From: Clostridiales bacterium
GTDB lineage: Bacteria > Bacillota > Clostridia > Peptostreptococcales > Anaerovoracaceae
Length of the DNA: 64,000 nt
Direction: 5' to 3'
Assembly (NCBI GenBank): GCA_009776955.1
Contig: WRMW01000005.1
Span: forward strand, 41,947-105,946
Position numbers and translations under genes: made by a program. Numbering within the stretch: position 1 is the stretch's first letter; each line of letters begins with the position of its first letter. The notes beneath the pieces were generated by a model, which saw only the letters and a program-made list of their open reading frames with translations, was not told the origin of the DNA and made no database searches. Below are positions 43,401 to 50,842 of the stretch, piece after piece.

Positions 43401-44200
43401 CCGTGAGGCTGAAGAATACGACATCAGAGATTGACATGGTAAGGCTTTATCCGACTGCCTCCAATAGTTCTCGCAGGGATGTCGAGAGCAATGACTTCAG
43501 GGCTGTTGTGACTGGCGCGTACACATTCAATATTATGAAAAGCCTTAGCAACGACCAAGTGGTGCCAAGGGTGGCGCAGAGGCTTTCTGTGCAGATTGTG
43601 CTTAGAAACGGGCAGGTGCTGAACTCATGGACCGAATTGGACAGCAGAGGCAGAAACACCGACAGGACCATAAGCGTAAATCCGGTGCAGGCCATACAAA
43701 AACCGTCTGCAAGAGCGGTAACGCTGTACAGGGCGCAGCCGCTTCACGGCGACAGCTTCCAGGCGCAAGTAGGCGTTCCCGCAAACGCGAGCTTTGGCGT
43801 CGCTGTCATCGACCAAAACAGCCTCAACAATATCAGGTTTGGGAAGGCTGTCGTGGAAGGCGGCACGATAAATGGCTACGAGAAGTACGGGAGCAATCCT
43901 GCACGGCATGGCGGGCTTGTGCTTGACAGGGTTGGAGAGACAGGCTGGACGCTCAGCTTTGAAGATGGGGCAGCGCCGGCACGCATCCTCGACCGGAACT
44001 TTGCCGTCAACGGCAGGACATCCGCGCTCAAGGCAAGCTACACGGTGCGTGTGGAGCTTTGGGCGAAGGGGACGTATAAGCTTGACGAGAGCGGCAATGC
44101 AGTGATAAACGCAAACGGCAAGGTGGAGCCGCTTCGCGACATAAAAGGCAAAGCGAGGAGCGTGCCCACGGTCTACAACGTGCGCGTGAACCTACGTTAA
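37454..44200 (+). CDS. Giant secreted repeat protein with PKD-like and YDG/MBG modules
   Basis: A 2248-residue protein. A signal peptide with a typical AAAAE cleavage region covers residues 1-33; an acidic Glu/Asp-rich stretch (about 34-115) follows. A PKD-like domain is at about 116-235 (WDIDWGDGTQ, then HTYQNGGKYIITI). Six exact 32-residue units (about 308-499) of the type MFQNCNGNNFAMNDVFNLP follow, recalling DUF285/BspA-like surface repeats though not certainly the same. At least four YDG/MBG modules (KVYDGKNT, KIYDGNAD, KTYDGTED, KVYDGAPI) lie between about 690 and 1185. The last 1000 residues are beta-rich and unrecognised. There is no sorting motif, SLH domain or C-terminal helix, so anchoring is unclear. 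It has its own strong promoter and terminator. Confidence 0.8.
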   Translation: MGRKKALTKFIAWTLTLVLAVTITPLSAAAAEMASEGTESSGIVGDDAFVATENDGTAEEEDSLSADEEGLDDGDVETEDGLSAMNTEDLVEADEAVEAGLFAMAEEELGILDGEHFRFEVTIPEGGNNARTFRIPLSSWLRGGVLGLEASNKAYNWDIDWGDGTQESASHTGGAQGIGGAPNGSDSPGIPHTYQNGGKYIITITPAGSTDAWLAAFGFSSGGFGANAQENKDKVTKLISPITPLMTRADGEDGSVASLPSAEWRYAFRGCTNLEMGSEFTFSGWEGVTAVAGAFAQGMFQDVSGDAFTMGEAFNLPQGITTVGANFAASMFQNCNGNNFAMNDVFNLPKGITNVGNAFAMSMFFNCNGNAFAMNDVFSMPQGIESVGDNFASGMFQNCRGSVFTMNDVFNLPQQITVAGTSFAQSMFQGSGSDAFAMNSRFNLPQNVTSVGSGFVRSMFFEASGESFRINNVFKFPTLAPTQLNQAGVFISTFQNMNSGISSQVRSASSIIGGNALPTSNKNTFTEALCFSDLQYLHEYWGGEAGGGMLSIDNVLVVSHSEMAFPTRLYRYTADDVAPFTFTVYNLGMDEEPDLDVELDNGADSGFVLGLPSDDAIPAGGSLTFTAAPKLGLVGGDYEDYITVSASSGSEVKIFLSFSVVLILAKELEESDLVKSAKHPEMVAAFVEDKVYDGKNTADVTIEIKPDSLVEDLEDVSIKVTAEFADTKAAGDGKDAGEGKEVKITAWSLSGTDKNLYSLPELDSVTIERITADIAKKALTGITVVAESKIYDGNADVPKISAELSYANGVVAIDDAEDEVSIKLDNVAFSSKDADDNISIDYDWSLEGFDAGNYELPRTKPVAQADILHRALIVETGDPKDGGYYIAKTYDGTEDPGERRGEFSIVCEVGQGIVEGEDVNILDIRYPYPEAGVGSYPIDVTISLYGDDAHNYHLADSSLVAVGHIEKASFILQDEVLHVPPRGKASLDVSSLVAEILNDGGTPVYTVTGVAGDDIIGSLNSGSTGRLPSSGMLEFSVLEEAYMGDVAYIAIVISGFDNYEDIFLTVDVRAMEVDAEPVDIRINAADKVYDGAPIIVSATALYHGEPIQGLNFDMLYTLVDSRGATLQGADGEPLYMSSTLPADAGHYRVSASVNTRFYVGTMSRIITVHQRQVRVTTPDIELGLGQAFPSLPLPVSYSGFVGRDTPSNALAATAQAVYSTNPSVSNIYAIYFEPEAELRGWTSSQSGTLAASFGTPASNYRLVHTNGRLTRQTLTSIRLGPTHAKAGDADTPILLEAFFAPEVFDYENIKWAVCNTTDGLEMVEGSEGQWGYMDVPGTDQGTFVPLLRLMPNADNKSVNVFAMKDALDTARTISVSAEYDGRYTARATIEILPNVGLPNEGDLVTSVKVLDSAVTVNRAAERGTFTPILITQQRAVDKGLSGFSPDNVTAKDEQAAVGASLPEIAAMRIVGSNGRPVAGYDVRMTPEDERFVEISADASARSAKNVSLQILRSGIDAKDASDDWIEANWTSDNMVDVTGTFSLTVSDKFPSVTLRLGDLNLAFPTVSTTVTATSTAGSVSIIGINDSTAAFTGNIAFAQGAVSGTGALSLVLREQGSAFAASEAVLTRTGTQKGQARVQVEGFKEQVVNLNVRVVNSQPSVRLSRTSIPLHYVNTEQSVTNPNGLEYRDFVPAVINLLSGVRTRDFEDNYKVKDVGLNPDHAASKRMMDLGYLSVDYSQKEPGVIRLTPKSIDISRSLQLRVVFEDPAFGDDQDNPDSFTNFRNLSLTVNMIQTNSLNITNRATPTTVNRNHVGMPHENEAVVREIPIGLNAANIALDDWAIQGDVMRTGSTRASWLNEAERPPLELLDGNGDVIPPVQVVPYIDTNETTGVMTSGIRLVANRAALEDLMERGKLNPYNPDTKFRNMTYRMNIGSNKIRTASGTPRTFAVNLTFTDNNASFTVSLNSRTRIDVANPESFQTATVRLKNTTSEIDMVRLYPTASNSSRRDVESNDFRAVVTGAYTFNIMKSLSNDQVVPRVAQRLSVQIVLRNGQVLNSWTELDSRGRNTDRTISVNPVQAIQKPSARAVTLYRAQPLHGDSFQAQVGVPANASFGVAVIDQNSLNNIRFGKAVVEGGTINGYEKYGSNPARHGGLVLDRVGETGWTLSFEDGAAPARILDRNFAVNGRTSALKASYTVRVELWAKGTYKLDESGNAVINANGKVEPLRDIKGKARSVPTVYNVRVNLR
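38375..38950 (+). repeat. Six tandem 96-nt coding repeats (32 residues each)
   Basis: Equivalent Phe codons lie at 38375, 38471, 38567, 38663, 38759 and 38855, spaced exactly 96 nt apart. Each unit encodes F-x-M-N/G-x-x-F-N-L-P-Q-x-I/V-T-x-V-G, then F-A-x-x-M-F-Q. The bases differ between units, so the array is not newly duplicated. A degenerate seventh unit precedes it near 38291. Confidence 0.85.
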
Positions 44201-44231
44201 CGAGGGCCTTGACCTCCGTTAGGTATTTAGT

Positions 44232-44260
44232 AGGGGCGGCCTGCAGGCCGCCCCTCTTTT
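44232..44260 (+). terminator. Terminator after the second giant surface gene
   Basis: A perfect palindrome, AGGGGCGGCC-TGCA-GGCCGCCCCT (44232-44255), followed by CTTTTATT. The inner 20 bases are identical to the trpB2 terminator at 15371-15390. Confidence 0.85.
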
Positions 44261-44302
44261 ATTAAAAAAAAATGCTTTTACGGACAAAAAAAGTGAAAAA
44301 TC

Positions 44303-44361
44303 AGATAGCAAATACTGCTCATAAGTGATAGAGTATCCCTATCAATCGCAGGGCGTTTTTT
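44303..44361 (+). promoter_or_regulatory. Candidate structured leader/attenuator of the purine permease
   Basis: AGCA/TGCT (44307-44310 with 44316-44319) and TGATAG/CTATCA (44326-44331 with 44339-44344) form two small hairpins whose loops contain complementary ATAC (44312-44315) and GTAT (44333-44336). An overlapping alternative, CCCT with AGGG (44337-44340 with 44350-44353), is followed by six T residues. This is the logic of a switch, but it does not match the purine aptamer consensus I know and the stems are short. Confidence 0.3.
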
Positions 44362-44379
44362 AGTGTAAGGAGGAGGTAT

Positions 44380-45744
44380 ATGGAAGCATTAGACAAGATG
44401 TTCAAATTGAAGGAAAACAACACCACAGTCTCAACAGAAATCTTTGCCGGTCTTACCACGTTTATGACGATGGCGTACATTCTGATCGTCAACCCGAACA
44501 TTCTGTCCGTCACGGGGATGGAATGGGGCGCAATATTTACGGCGACGGCGGTTTCGTCCATAATCGCGACCTTGATGATGGCGTTTTTCGCAAGGTATCC
44601 GTTCGCCCTGGCGCCAGGCATGGGGCTGAACGCGTTTTTCGCTTACACGATAGGCTTGGCATTCGGTTGGGAAGTGGCTCTTTTCGCAGTGTTTATCGAA
44701 GGAATAATCTTTATATTAATCTCGTTCTTCAAAGTCCGCGAAGCCATCTTCGAGGCAATTCCCAAGAATATGAAGCTTGCGGTGAGCGCAGGCATCGGCC
44801 TGTTCATCACATTTATAGGTCTCGTCAACGGCGGGCTTGTAAGCATGAATATTCCGGACGTGCCGGTCTCCCTCGGCGACATCGGCAGCATCACCGTCAT
44901 ATTGATGCTCGTAGGCATTGTCATCACGATGATACTATTGAGCCTTCGTGTAAAAGGTGCGCTGCTGTTCGGAATATTGGCGACATGGGTAATAGGGATG
45001 ATATGCCAAGGCGCGGGGGCGTATGTCGTGGACCCGGAGGCGGGTATGTACTCCCTTATCCCGACCGGCGTTTTCGCGGCGCCGCCGTCAATCGAGAGCA
45101 ACAATATCTTTGTGGCGATTTCGAATATCCGCGAGAATTTCAATATTGGAATATTTGATTTCATCATCGTTTTGTTTGCGTTCCTGTTCGTCGATATATT
45201 CGACACGATAGGGACGGTCATAGGCGTTTCGGAAAAAGCGGGCTTTATGACCAAGGACGGAAAGCTTCCGAGGCTCAGCAGGGTGCTTATGTCCGATGCG
45301 GTCGGCACAGTCGTCGGCGCTTCGATGGGTACTTCGACCGTGACCACCTATGTAGAGAGCGCGGCGGGCGTTGCAGAGGGCGGCAGGACAGGGCTCACCT
45401 CCCTGACGGTCTCGGTGTTCTTTGCCATCGCGCTGTTCTTCTCGCCGATATTTGCCGCCATCCCTGCGTTCGCCACGGCGCCTGCGCTCGTGCTCGTAGG
45501 GTTCTTTATGATACAGAACGTCATAAAGATAGACTTCAAGGACCTTACGGAAGGCATACCGGCGTTTATCACCATCATTATGATGCCCCTTACATACAGC
45601 ATCGCAGAAGGCATCATCTTCGGCGTCATCAGCTACGTGATCCTCAAGTTTGCCACCGGCAAGAAGAAGGAGGTCAGCGTCATGATGACGGTGCTCGCGA
45701 TTATCTTTGTCATAAAACTTGTCACTCAAGCCGGGGGGTACTGA
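44380..45744 (+). CDS. NCS2-type purine permease (adenine/guanine/hypoxanthine, AzgA-like)
   Basis: A 454-residue transporter with about 13 helices. The N-terminal EIFAGLTTFMTMAYILIVNP and the PFALAPGMGLNAFFAYT motif are diagnostic of the AzgA/PbuG branch. FVDIFDTIGTVIGVSEKAG and the GTSTVTTYVESAAG motif mark the substrate region. It imports purine bases with H+ as coupling ion, feeding salvage alongside PurH/PurD. GGAGGAGG precedes the ATG, and a structured leader is possible. Transcribed alone, ending in a strong terminator. Confidence 0.9.
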   Translation: MEALDKMFKLKENNTTVSTEIFAGLTTFMTMAYILIVNPNILSVTGMEWGAIFTATAVSSIIATLMMAFFARYPFALAPGMGLNAFFAYTIGLAFGWEVALFAVFIEGIIFILISFFKVREAIFEAIPKNMKLAVSAGIGLFITFIGLVNGGLVSMNIPDVPVSLGDIGSITVILMLVGIVITMILLSLRVKGALLFGILATWVIGMICQGAGAYVVDPEAGMYSLIPTGVFAAPPSIESNNIFVAISNIRENFNIGIFDFIIVLFAFLFVDIFDTIGTVIGVSEKAGFMTKDGKLPRLSRVLMSDAVGTVVGASMGTSTVTTYVESAAGVAEGGRTGLTSLTVSVFFAIALFFSPIFAAIPAFATAPALVLVGFFMIQNVIKIDFKDLTEGIPAFITIIMMPLTYSIAEGIIFGVISYVILKFATGKKKEVSVMMTVLAIIFVIKLVTQAGGY

Positions 45745-45761
45745 CGGTTCTGTAAGAAAGC

Positions 45762-45791
45762 AAGGGCGGCTGCGACAGCAGCCGCCCTTTT
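45762..45791 (+). terminator. Terminator of the purine permease gene
   Basis: AAGGGCGGCTGC and GCAGCCGCCCTT form a perfect 12-bp stem with loop GACA, followed by TTTC. The arms are a variant of the GGGCGGCC palindrome found at 15369 and 44232. Confidence 0.88.
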
Positions 45792-45920
45792 CTATGCCAT
45801 TATTTCCGTGCATCCATTTACTTGCACCTATGCACCTTTATCCGATTTTCACGCCTCTATACTTTACTGCGATATCCCGTAATGTGATGTTGCGGGTGTA
45901 AATCCAGATGTATAAAGGTA

Positions 45921-45926
45921 TATAAT
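45921..45926 (+). promoter_or_regulatory. -10 box of the DUF4349 lipoprotein gene
   Basis: A consensus TATAAT lies 28 nt before the ATG at 45955, with GAGAGG (45941-45946) between. The -35 region is not clear. The stretch 45792-45920 holds nothing else that I recognise. Confidence 0.5.
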
Positions 45927-45954
45927 AGCGTAGAGATGCAGAGAGGTGATTGGA

Positions 45955-46959
45955 ATGAAGAATTATAGGAAAAACAATAGGACAATTGCGGGTCGTATGG
46001 CGGCGGTCTTTCTCGTCATGGTCTTGGTAACGGCGCTGTCGCTTGGCGCGTGTTCGCCAGGCGGCGGCGGGAGCTCAGCCCCAGCGCCTGCCCCGGCGCC
46101 TGCGGCGCCTATGGCGGATATGGCCATGAACGAGGAAAGGGGATACAGATTGGAGGCCGAGGCGTGGGATGTGGCGGAGGATGACGCCGGCGGCGGGTTT
46201 GCGATGACATCTTCAGGCACAGGGAACGTGCAGAGCGGGCGCAAGATTTCTTTCAGGGCTTCCGTGTCGATGAACACAAAGACCTTCGATGCGGACTACG
46301 CGGCGATAAATGATTTGGTGGCGGGAGCCGGCGGTTATGTAGCGCACGAGAATACGAGCGACAATTCTTATATGCAGAGCCGTAACATGGGGCGTACCGC
46401 GTGGCTGTCAGCGCTTATCCCCGCTGCGGGATACGATTCGTTCCTGGATGACCTTTCGGAGATAGCCGAGGTCGTGAACAAGACAAAATCGTCCGACGAT
46501 CTCACCGCCCAATACTTCGACACCGAGGCCCGCATTGAAATGCTTGAGCTACGCAAGGAGCGTTTGATGGGCTATCTGGTCGAGGCGGAAGATGCAGCGG
46601 ACATAGTGGAGTTCGAGCGCGAGCTTTCAAACGTGCTTTACGAACTCGACAACTATCAGGGCAACAAGCGGCATCTTGACCGCCTCGTGGACTATGCCAC
46701 AATCGACATCAACCTAAACGAGCTTATCACGCCTGAGACCATAGGCAAAGACGGAGAACCGCTCGGCTCGCGTGCCTCGGACGCCTTCGCCCTGTCCACG
46801 AACAGTGTTGGGCGTTTCCTCGAAGGCTTTGTCGTGTTGCTCGCTGCGGCCGTGCCGGTGATCGCCGTGATCGCCGTGATCGCCGTGATAGTCCTGGTGG
46901 TCATAAAGCTGTGCCGCAAGGTTCGTGCAAAGATCCGCGAGCTACGAAAAAAGGATTAG
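45955..46959 (+). CDS. DUF4349 lipoprotein with C-terminal membrane helix
   Basis: A 334-residue protein. A signal peptide ends in the lipobox LGAC, after which a Pro/Ala linker follows. The DUF4349 domain (about 85-270) begins ISFRASVSMNTKTFDADYAAI and contains a long coiled coil (TEARIEMLELRKERLMGYL). A C-terminal helix (about 285-315) carries three repeats of VIA and a basic tail. The family is widespread in Firmicutes and Bacteroidetes; function is unknown. The ATG at 45955 is preferred over GTG 45946 because GAGAGG lies 8 nt upstream. Combining a lipid anchor and a C-terminal membrane helix is typical of the family. Confidence 0.83.
   Translation: MKNYRKNNRTIAGRMAAVFLVMVLVTALSLGACSPGGGGSSAPAPAPAPAAPMADMAMNEERGYRLEAEAWDVAEDDAGGGFAMTSSGTGNVQSGRKISFRASVSMNTKTFDADYAAINDLVAGAGGYVAHENTSDNSYMQSRNMGRTAWLSALIPAAGYDSFLDDLSEIAEVVNKTKSSDDLTAQYFDTEARIEMLELRKERLMGYLVEAEDAADIVEFERELSNVLYELDNYQGNKRHLDRLVDYATIDINLNELITPETIGKDGEPLGSRASDAFALSTNSVGRFLEGFVVLLAAAVPVIAVIAVIAVIVLVVIKLCRKVRAKIRELRKKD
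46858..46884 (+). repeat. Three tandem GTGATCGCC units inside a membrane-helix codon run
   Basis: The 9-nt unit is repeated exactly three times, followed by a partial fourth, GTGATA. It encodes V-I-A three times in the C-terminal membrane helix of the DUF4349 protein. Slippage would change helix length in steps of three residues without shifting frame. Confidence 0.8.
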
Positions 46960-46990
46960 GCTCAACGCCGTTAGGAAGCAAAAAAATTCA

Positions 46991-47033
46991 ATCGAACGCC
47001 CGACAGCTAAAAATCGTCGGGCGTTCGATTTTT
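46991..47033 (+). terminator. Terminator between the lipoprotein gene and the glycogen operon
   Basis: ATCGAACGCCCGAC (46991-47004) pairs with GTCGGGCGTTCGAT (47016-47029) over 14 bp, with an 11-nt loop and five T residues. The glgC -10 region starts directly after the T run. Confidence 0.9.
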
Positions 47034-47034
47034 A

Positions 47035-47043
47035 TGCTAAAAT
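47035..47043 (+). promoter_or_regulatory. Extended -10 promoter of the glycogen operon
   Basis: TGC-TAAAAT, with transcription expected near 47050 and AAAGGAGGGG 12 nt before the ATG at 47080. The element overlaps the end of the preceding terminator. Confidence 0.6.
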
Positions 47044-47079
47044 AGTAAAAAAGCGTTTTGAAAGGAGGGGAGAGAACCT

Positions 47080-48276
47080 ATGCGAAGAAAGAAGAAAATA
47101 GTGGCGATGCTCCTTGCAGGGGGCCAAGGCTCAAGGCTAGGGGTATTGACGGCGGAAAAAGCGAAGCCCGCAGTGGCGTACGGCGGGAAGTACAGGATTA
47201 TCGACTTCCCGCTTTCAAACTGCGCCTACTCAGGCATCGACACGGTAGGCGTGCTGACGCAGTACAAGCCGCTCGAGCTCAACACCTATATCGGCACGGG
47301 TTCCGCCTGGAACCTCGACACGATGACGGGGGGCGCCTATGTGCTTCCGCCGTATTCCGTCGGCGAGTCGGGTGAGTGGTATTCGGGGACGGCAAACGCC
47401 ATTTACCAAAACATCGGGTTTATCGAGCAATTCGATCCGGATTTGCTGCTCGTGCTTTCCGGCGACCATATCTACAAGATGAATTACAAATGGATGATAG
47501 ACGCTCACGCAGCGAAGGGCGCCGACGCGACCATCGCCGTCATCCCCGTGGCTATGGAGGAGGCGTCGCGCTTCGGCATCATGAACACCGATGACGACAT
47601 GCTTATCACCGAGTTCGAGGAAAAGCCAGCCCGCCCAAAAAGCAACCTCGCATCAATGGGCGTATACGTCTTCACTTGGGAGAAGTTACGCAAATACCTG
47701 AAAAGCGACGCGAACGATCCCGATTCCGACAGCGACTTCGGCAAGGACATCATCCCGACCATGCTGGCGGCGGGCGAAAAGCTTTACGCCTACGAATACG
47801 GCGGGTACTGGAAGGATGTCGGGACCATCCAGTCGCTTTGGGAGGCAAATATGGAGCTGTTGAAAGACGATCCGCCCATAAACCTCTATGATGAGCCATG
47901 GCGTATCTTTTCGCGGAACCCGAACGAGCCGCCGCATTTTGTCCATGAGGACGCAAAGGTCGTGAACTCATTGATATGCGAAGGCTGCCGCATTTATGGG
48001 ACGGTGGAGAACAGCATCCTCTCGTCAGGCGTCATCGTCGAGAGGGGCGCTAAACTCTACGATAGCATCGTAATGGCCGACACGATGATATGCGAAGGCG
48101 CGCAGGTCGATATGACCATCATCGACGAGCAGGTCGTCATAGGCAAAGGGGCTGTGGTCGGCGAGGCGAACGACCCGCGGCAGACAGATAAGGAGATAGC
48201 GGTCATAGCCAAGGGCATGGAGATCGCGCCCGGCGACATAGTGGCCGCCGGAAAGGAGGTGCGGGATGATTCGTGA
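47080..48276 (+). CDS. glgC: Glucose-1-phosphate adenylyltransferase, catalytic subunit
   Basis: A 398-residue enzyme making ADP-glucose from glucose-1-phosphate and ATP, the committed step of glycogen synthesis. [14 protein letters not shown] is the nucleotide-binding loop, [14 protein letters not shown] follows, [10 protein letters not shown] holds the metal Asp, and [11 protein letters not shown] the sugar-phosphate site. A left-handed beta-helix domain fills the C-terminus. AAAGGAGG precedes the ATG. The last 11 nt overlap glgD, with which it is expected to form a mixed tetramer. Confidence 0.95.
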   Translation: MRRKKKIVAMLLAGGQGSRLGVLTAEKAKPAVAYGGKYRIIDFPLSNCAYSGIDTVGVLTQYKPLELNTYIGTGSAWNLDTMTGGAYVLPPYSVGESGEWYSGTANAIYQNIGFIEQFDPDLLLVLSGDHIYKMNYKWMIDAHAAKGADATIAVIPVAMEEASRFGIMNTDDDMLITEFEEKPARPKSNLASMGVYVFTWEKLRKYLKSDANDPDSDSDFGKDIIPTMLAAGEKLYAYEYGGYWKDVGTIQSLWEANMELLKDDPPINLYDEPWRIFSRNPNEPPHFVHEDAKVVNSLICEGCRIYGTVENSILSSGVIVERGAKLYDSIVMADTMICEGAQVDMTIIDEQVVIGKGAVVGEANDPRQTDKEIAVIAKGMEIAPGDIVAAGKEVRDDS

Positions 48277-49393
48277 CGCTTTTGGCATCATCTACGCGGG
48301 CGAGGAAATCACGAACCTGCGTGAACTGGTTGACCGGCGCACTGTAGGCGCCCTTCCTATAGGCGGGAAATATCGCACCATAGACTTCCCGCTCTCCAAT
48401 ATGGTCAACTCGGACATCCGCAGCGTCGGCGTGATAGTGAGCCGGAATTACAATTCGCTGATGGATCATCTCGGCTCCGGCAAGGCCTGGGACCTTTCCG
48501 GCAAGGGCGAGGGGTTGTTCATACTTACGCCGTTCTCCCTTCGCGAAAACCCCGGCGTGTATCGGGGCAAGGTCGAGGCGCTGAAAAGCTCCATGGACTT
48601 TATCAGGCGCGTACGGCACGAATACTGCATTTTAGCGGGAGCGACCAGCATCTACAATTTCAACTACGATGAAATGATGCGCTTTCACGTCGAAAGCGGC
48701 TCGGACATCACGGTGCTGTACCACAATGTGGGTCCGGAGCATAGCGTCGACGAGCTGTATTGGGACGTGTTCCTCGACCTTTCGGATGAGCAGCGCATAC
48801 GGGGCATAGAGATCAACCCGACGCATACGCACCTGACGGCGCGCAGCCTCAAATCCTATATCATGCGCAAGGATATACTCATTTATCTCGTGGATGAATG
48901 CTTCTCGAAAGGCGAGCATAGCTTCAGCGAAAACCTGATAAGGAACAATGTGGATCGTCTGCGTATCATGGCTTTCGAGCATAAAGGCTATGTGGGGATG
49001 CTGAACTCCGTTCCGGCGTATTTCAAGGTCAATATGGACTTGCTTGGCTCCGATATCCGCAAGGAATTGTTTTCTTCAACGAACCGAATTTTTACCAAGA
49101 CAAAGGACTCCGTGCCGGCCAAGTATACAAAGTCCGCAAATGTGAAGCGAAGCCTTGTCGCCAATGAATGCGTAGTGGAGGGCAGCGTTGAGGACTCGGT
49201 GCTGTTTCGAGATGTGTACATCGGCAAGAACGCAAGGATCAAGAACTCCATCATTCTGCCAGGTGCGGAGGTCGGGGACGATGCAGAGCTCGAATATGTC
49301 ATCCTCGACAAGAATGTGAACGTGCGCCGCAGAAGCCGCCTTGTCGGGAGCGAAAACCATCCCATAGTGATAGGCAAAGGAGACGTGGTTTGA
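48266..49393 (+). CDS. glgD: Glucose-1-phosphate adenylyltransferase, GlgD regulatory subunit
   Basis: A 375-residue paralogue of GlgC. It keeps [19 protein letters not shown] but has [12 protein letters not shown] in place of the glycine-rich GGQGSRL loop, as is normal for GlgD, so catalysis is weak or absent and the subunit tunes GlgC activity. The ATG at 48266 lies 7 nt after GGAGGTG inside glgC. The stop overlaps the TTG start of glgA (TTGA). The GlgC/GlgD pair is characteristic of Firmicutes. Confidence 0.92.
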   Translation: MIRDAFGIIYAGEEITNLRELVDRRTVGALPIGGKYRTIDFPLSNMVNSDIRSVGVIVSRNYNSLMDHLGSGKAWDLSGKGEGLFILTPFSLRENPGVYRGKVEALKSSMDFIRRVRHEYCILAGATSIYNFNYDEMMRFHVESGSDITVLYHNVGPEHSVDELYWDVFLDLSDEQRIRGIEINPTHTHLTARSLKSYIMRKDILIYLVDECFSKGEHSFSENLIRNNVDRLRIMAFEHKGYVGMLNSVPAYFKVNMDLLGSDIRKELFSSTNRIFTKTKDSVPAKYTKSANVKRSLVANECVVEGSVEDSVLFRDVYIGKNARIKNSIILPGAEVGDDAELEYVILDKNVNVRRRSRLVGSENHPIVIGKGDVV

Positions 49394-50826
49394 CCGGACA
49401 CCCCAAAATTCTTTTAGTTGCTTCTGAAACGATGCCGTTCGTGAAGACTGGCGGTTTGGCCGATGTGGTGGGTGCTTTGGCGAAGTCGCTTATCTCGCTT
49501 GGCGTGGACGCGCGCGTCATGGTACCAAAGCACGCGATAATAAAATCCGGTTATCAGGACGAGCTCGACACCATAGCCTCGACCGCGATAGAGCTAGGAT
49601 GGCGAAAGGAATACCTAGGGGTCCAGACCTTGGAAGCGGACGGCGTCACATATTACTTCATCGACAACGAGGACTATTTCGGCGGCGCAGTCTATAGGGG
49701 CGGCAAAGCGGAAAACGAGCAATACCTGTTCTTTTGCAAAGCCGTCTGCGAAGCGCTTGCCCTTATCGACTTCGACCCGGACATCCTGCACCTGAACGAC
49801 TGGCATACGGGCATGATACCCATGCTTCTCAAGACCCATTACCAAAGCCGTTTTGACAAGGAGCGGCGTCTGCTCTTTACCATCCACAATATAGAGTTCC
49901 AGGGCAAGATGGGCTTTGACCTTGTGGGTGATATGCTCGGCGTTTCTGACTATTACTACACGCCTGAGTATATCGAGGCGGGCGGCTGCGCCAATATGCT
50001 GAAAGCGGGGCTTGTGTTTGCAGACCGCATTTCCACAGTCAGCCCCACATATGCGGACGAGCTTATGTACCCGTGGTTCGGCCAGGGCATGGAAGGGATT
50101 CTCTCCGCCCGAAGGCACGATGTTTGCGGCATCCTCAACGGCATCGACACCGAGGTTTTTGACCCAGAAACAGACTCCGATATAGCGGCGAACTTTTCGC
50201 AGTCAAACATGACGGACAAACGCGCTTGCAAAAAAGCTCTCCGTGAGGAACTCTCGTTCAACGTCAAGCTTACCACGCCAGTCATAGCCATGGTCACGCG
50301 GATGACGCGGCAAAAAGGCATGGATCTTGTGCGTTACGCCCTCGAAGAACTTCTTCAAGAGGATGTGGCTTTCGTGATACTCGGCGCAGGGGAATCGCAA
50401 TACGAAGATTTTTTCAATTATATAGCCGCAAAATACCCCGAAAAGACAGGCGTGTATATCGGCTACAACGAGCCGCTTGCCCATCGTATTTACGCAGGGG
50501 CGGATTTTCTGCTTATGCCGTCCGAGTTCGAGCCTTGCGGCTTGTCCCAGATGATAGCGCAACGCTACGGCACGTTGCCGATAGTGCGTGAGACCGGCGG
50601 GCTCGTCGACACCGTGGCGCCTTACAATATCTATACGGGCGAGGGGACGGGCTTTGCGTTTACCACTTTCAACGCACACGACATGATGGCGGCCGTACAC
50701 CTCGCGTTGTCCACGTACAAAAACAAGCCGATTTTGCGGAAGCTTCGCAAAAATGCCATGCTTGCCCAAAACGGTTTTTTGAAATCGGCCGAACAATACA
50801 AGGCCTTATATAAATCAATGCTGTAG
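49390..50826 (+). CDS. glgA: Glycogen synthase (ADP-glucose)
   Basis: A 478-residue GT5 glucosyltransferase that extends alpha-1,4 chains from ADP-glucose. FVKTGGLADVVGALAKSL near the N-terminus binds ADP-glucose, LHLNDWHTGM and TIHNIEFQG follow, and PSEFEPCGLSQMIAQRYGT is the C-terminal donor site with the catalytic Glu. The start is TTG at 49390, overlapping the glgD stop, with AAAGGAG 6 nt upstream. Length is normal. Confidence 0.94.
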   Translation: MTGHPKILLVASETMPFVKTGGLADVVGALAKSLISLGVDARVMVPKHAIIKSGYQDELDTIASTAIELGWRKEYLGVQTLEADGVTYYFIDNEDYFGGAVYRGGKAENEQYLFFCKAVCEALALIDFDPDILHLNDWHTGMIPMLLKTHYQSRFDKERRLLFTIHNIEFQGKMGFDLVGDMLGVSDYYYTPEYIEAGGCANMLKAGLVFADRISTVSPTYADELMYPWFGQGMEGILSARRHDVCGILNGIDTEVFDPETDSDIAANFSQSNMTDKRACKKALREELSFNVKLTTPVIAMVTRMTRQKGMDLVRYALEELLQEDVAFVILGAGESQYEDFFNYIAAKYPEKTGVYIGYNEPLAHRIYAGADFLLMPSEFEPCGLSQMIAQRYGTLPIVRETGGLVDTVAPYNIYTGEGTGFAFTTFNAHDMMAAVHLALSTYKNKPILRKLRKNAMLAQNGFLKSAEQYKALYKSML

Positions 50827-50842
50827 AGGAACGGGAAATTAA

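Noticed and set aside
44262..44379. Classical purine riboswitch upstream of the NCS2 permease
   Set aside because: The conserved P1 strands and junction bases of the purine aptamer are not recognisable; only a weak candidate structure is listed.
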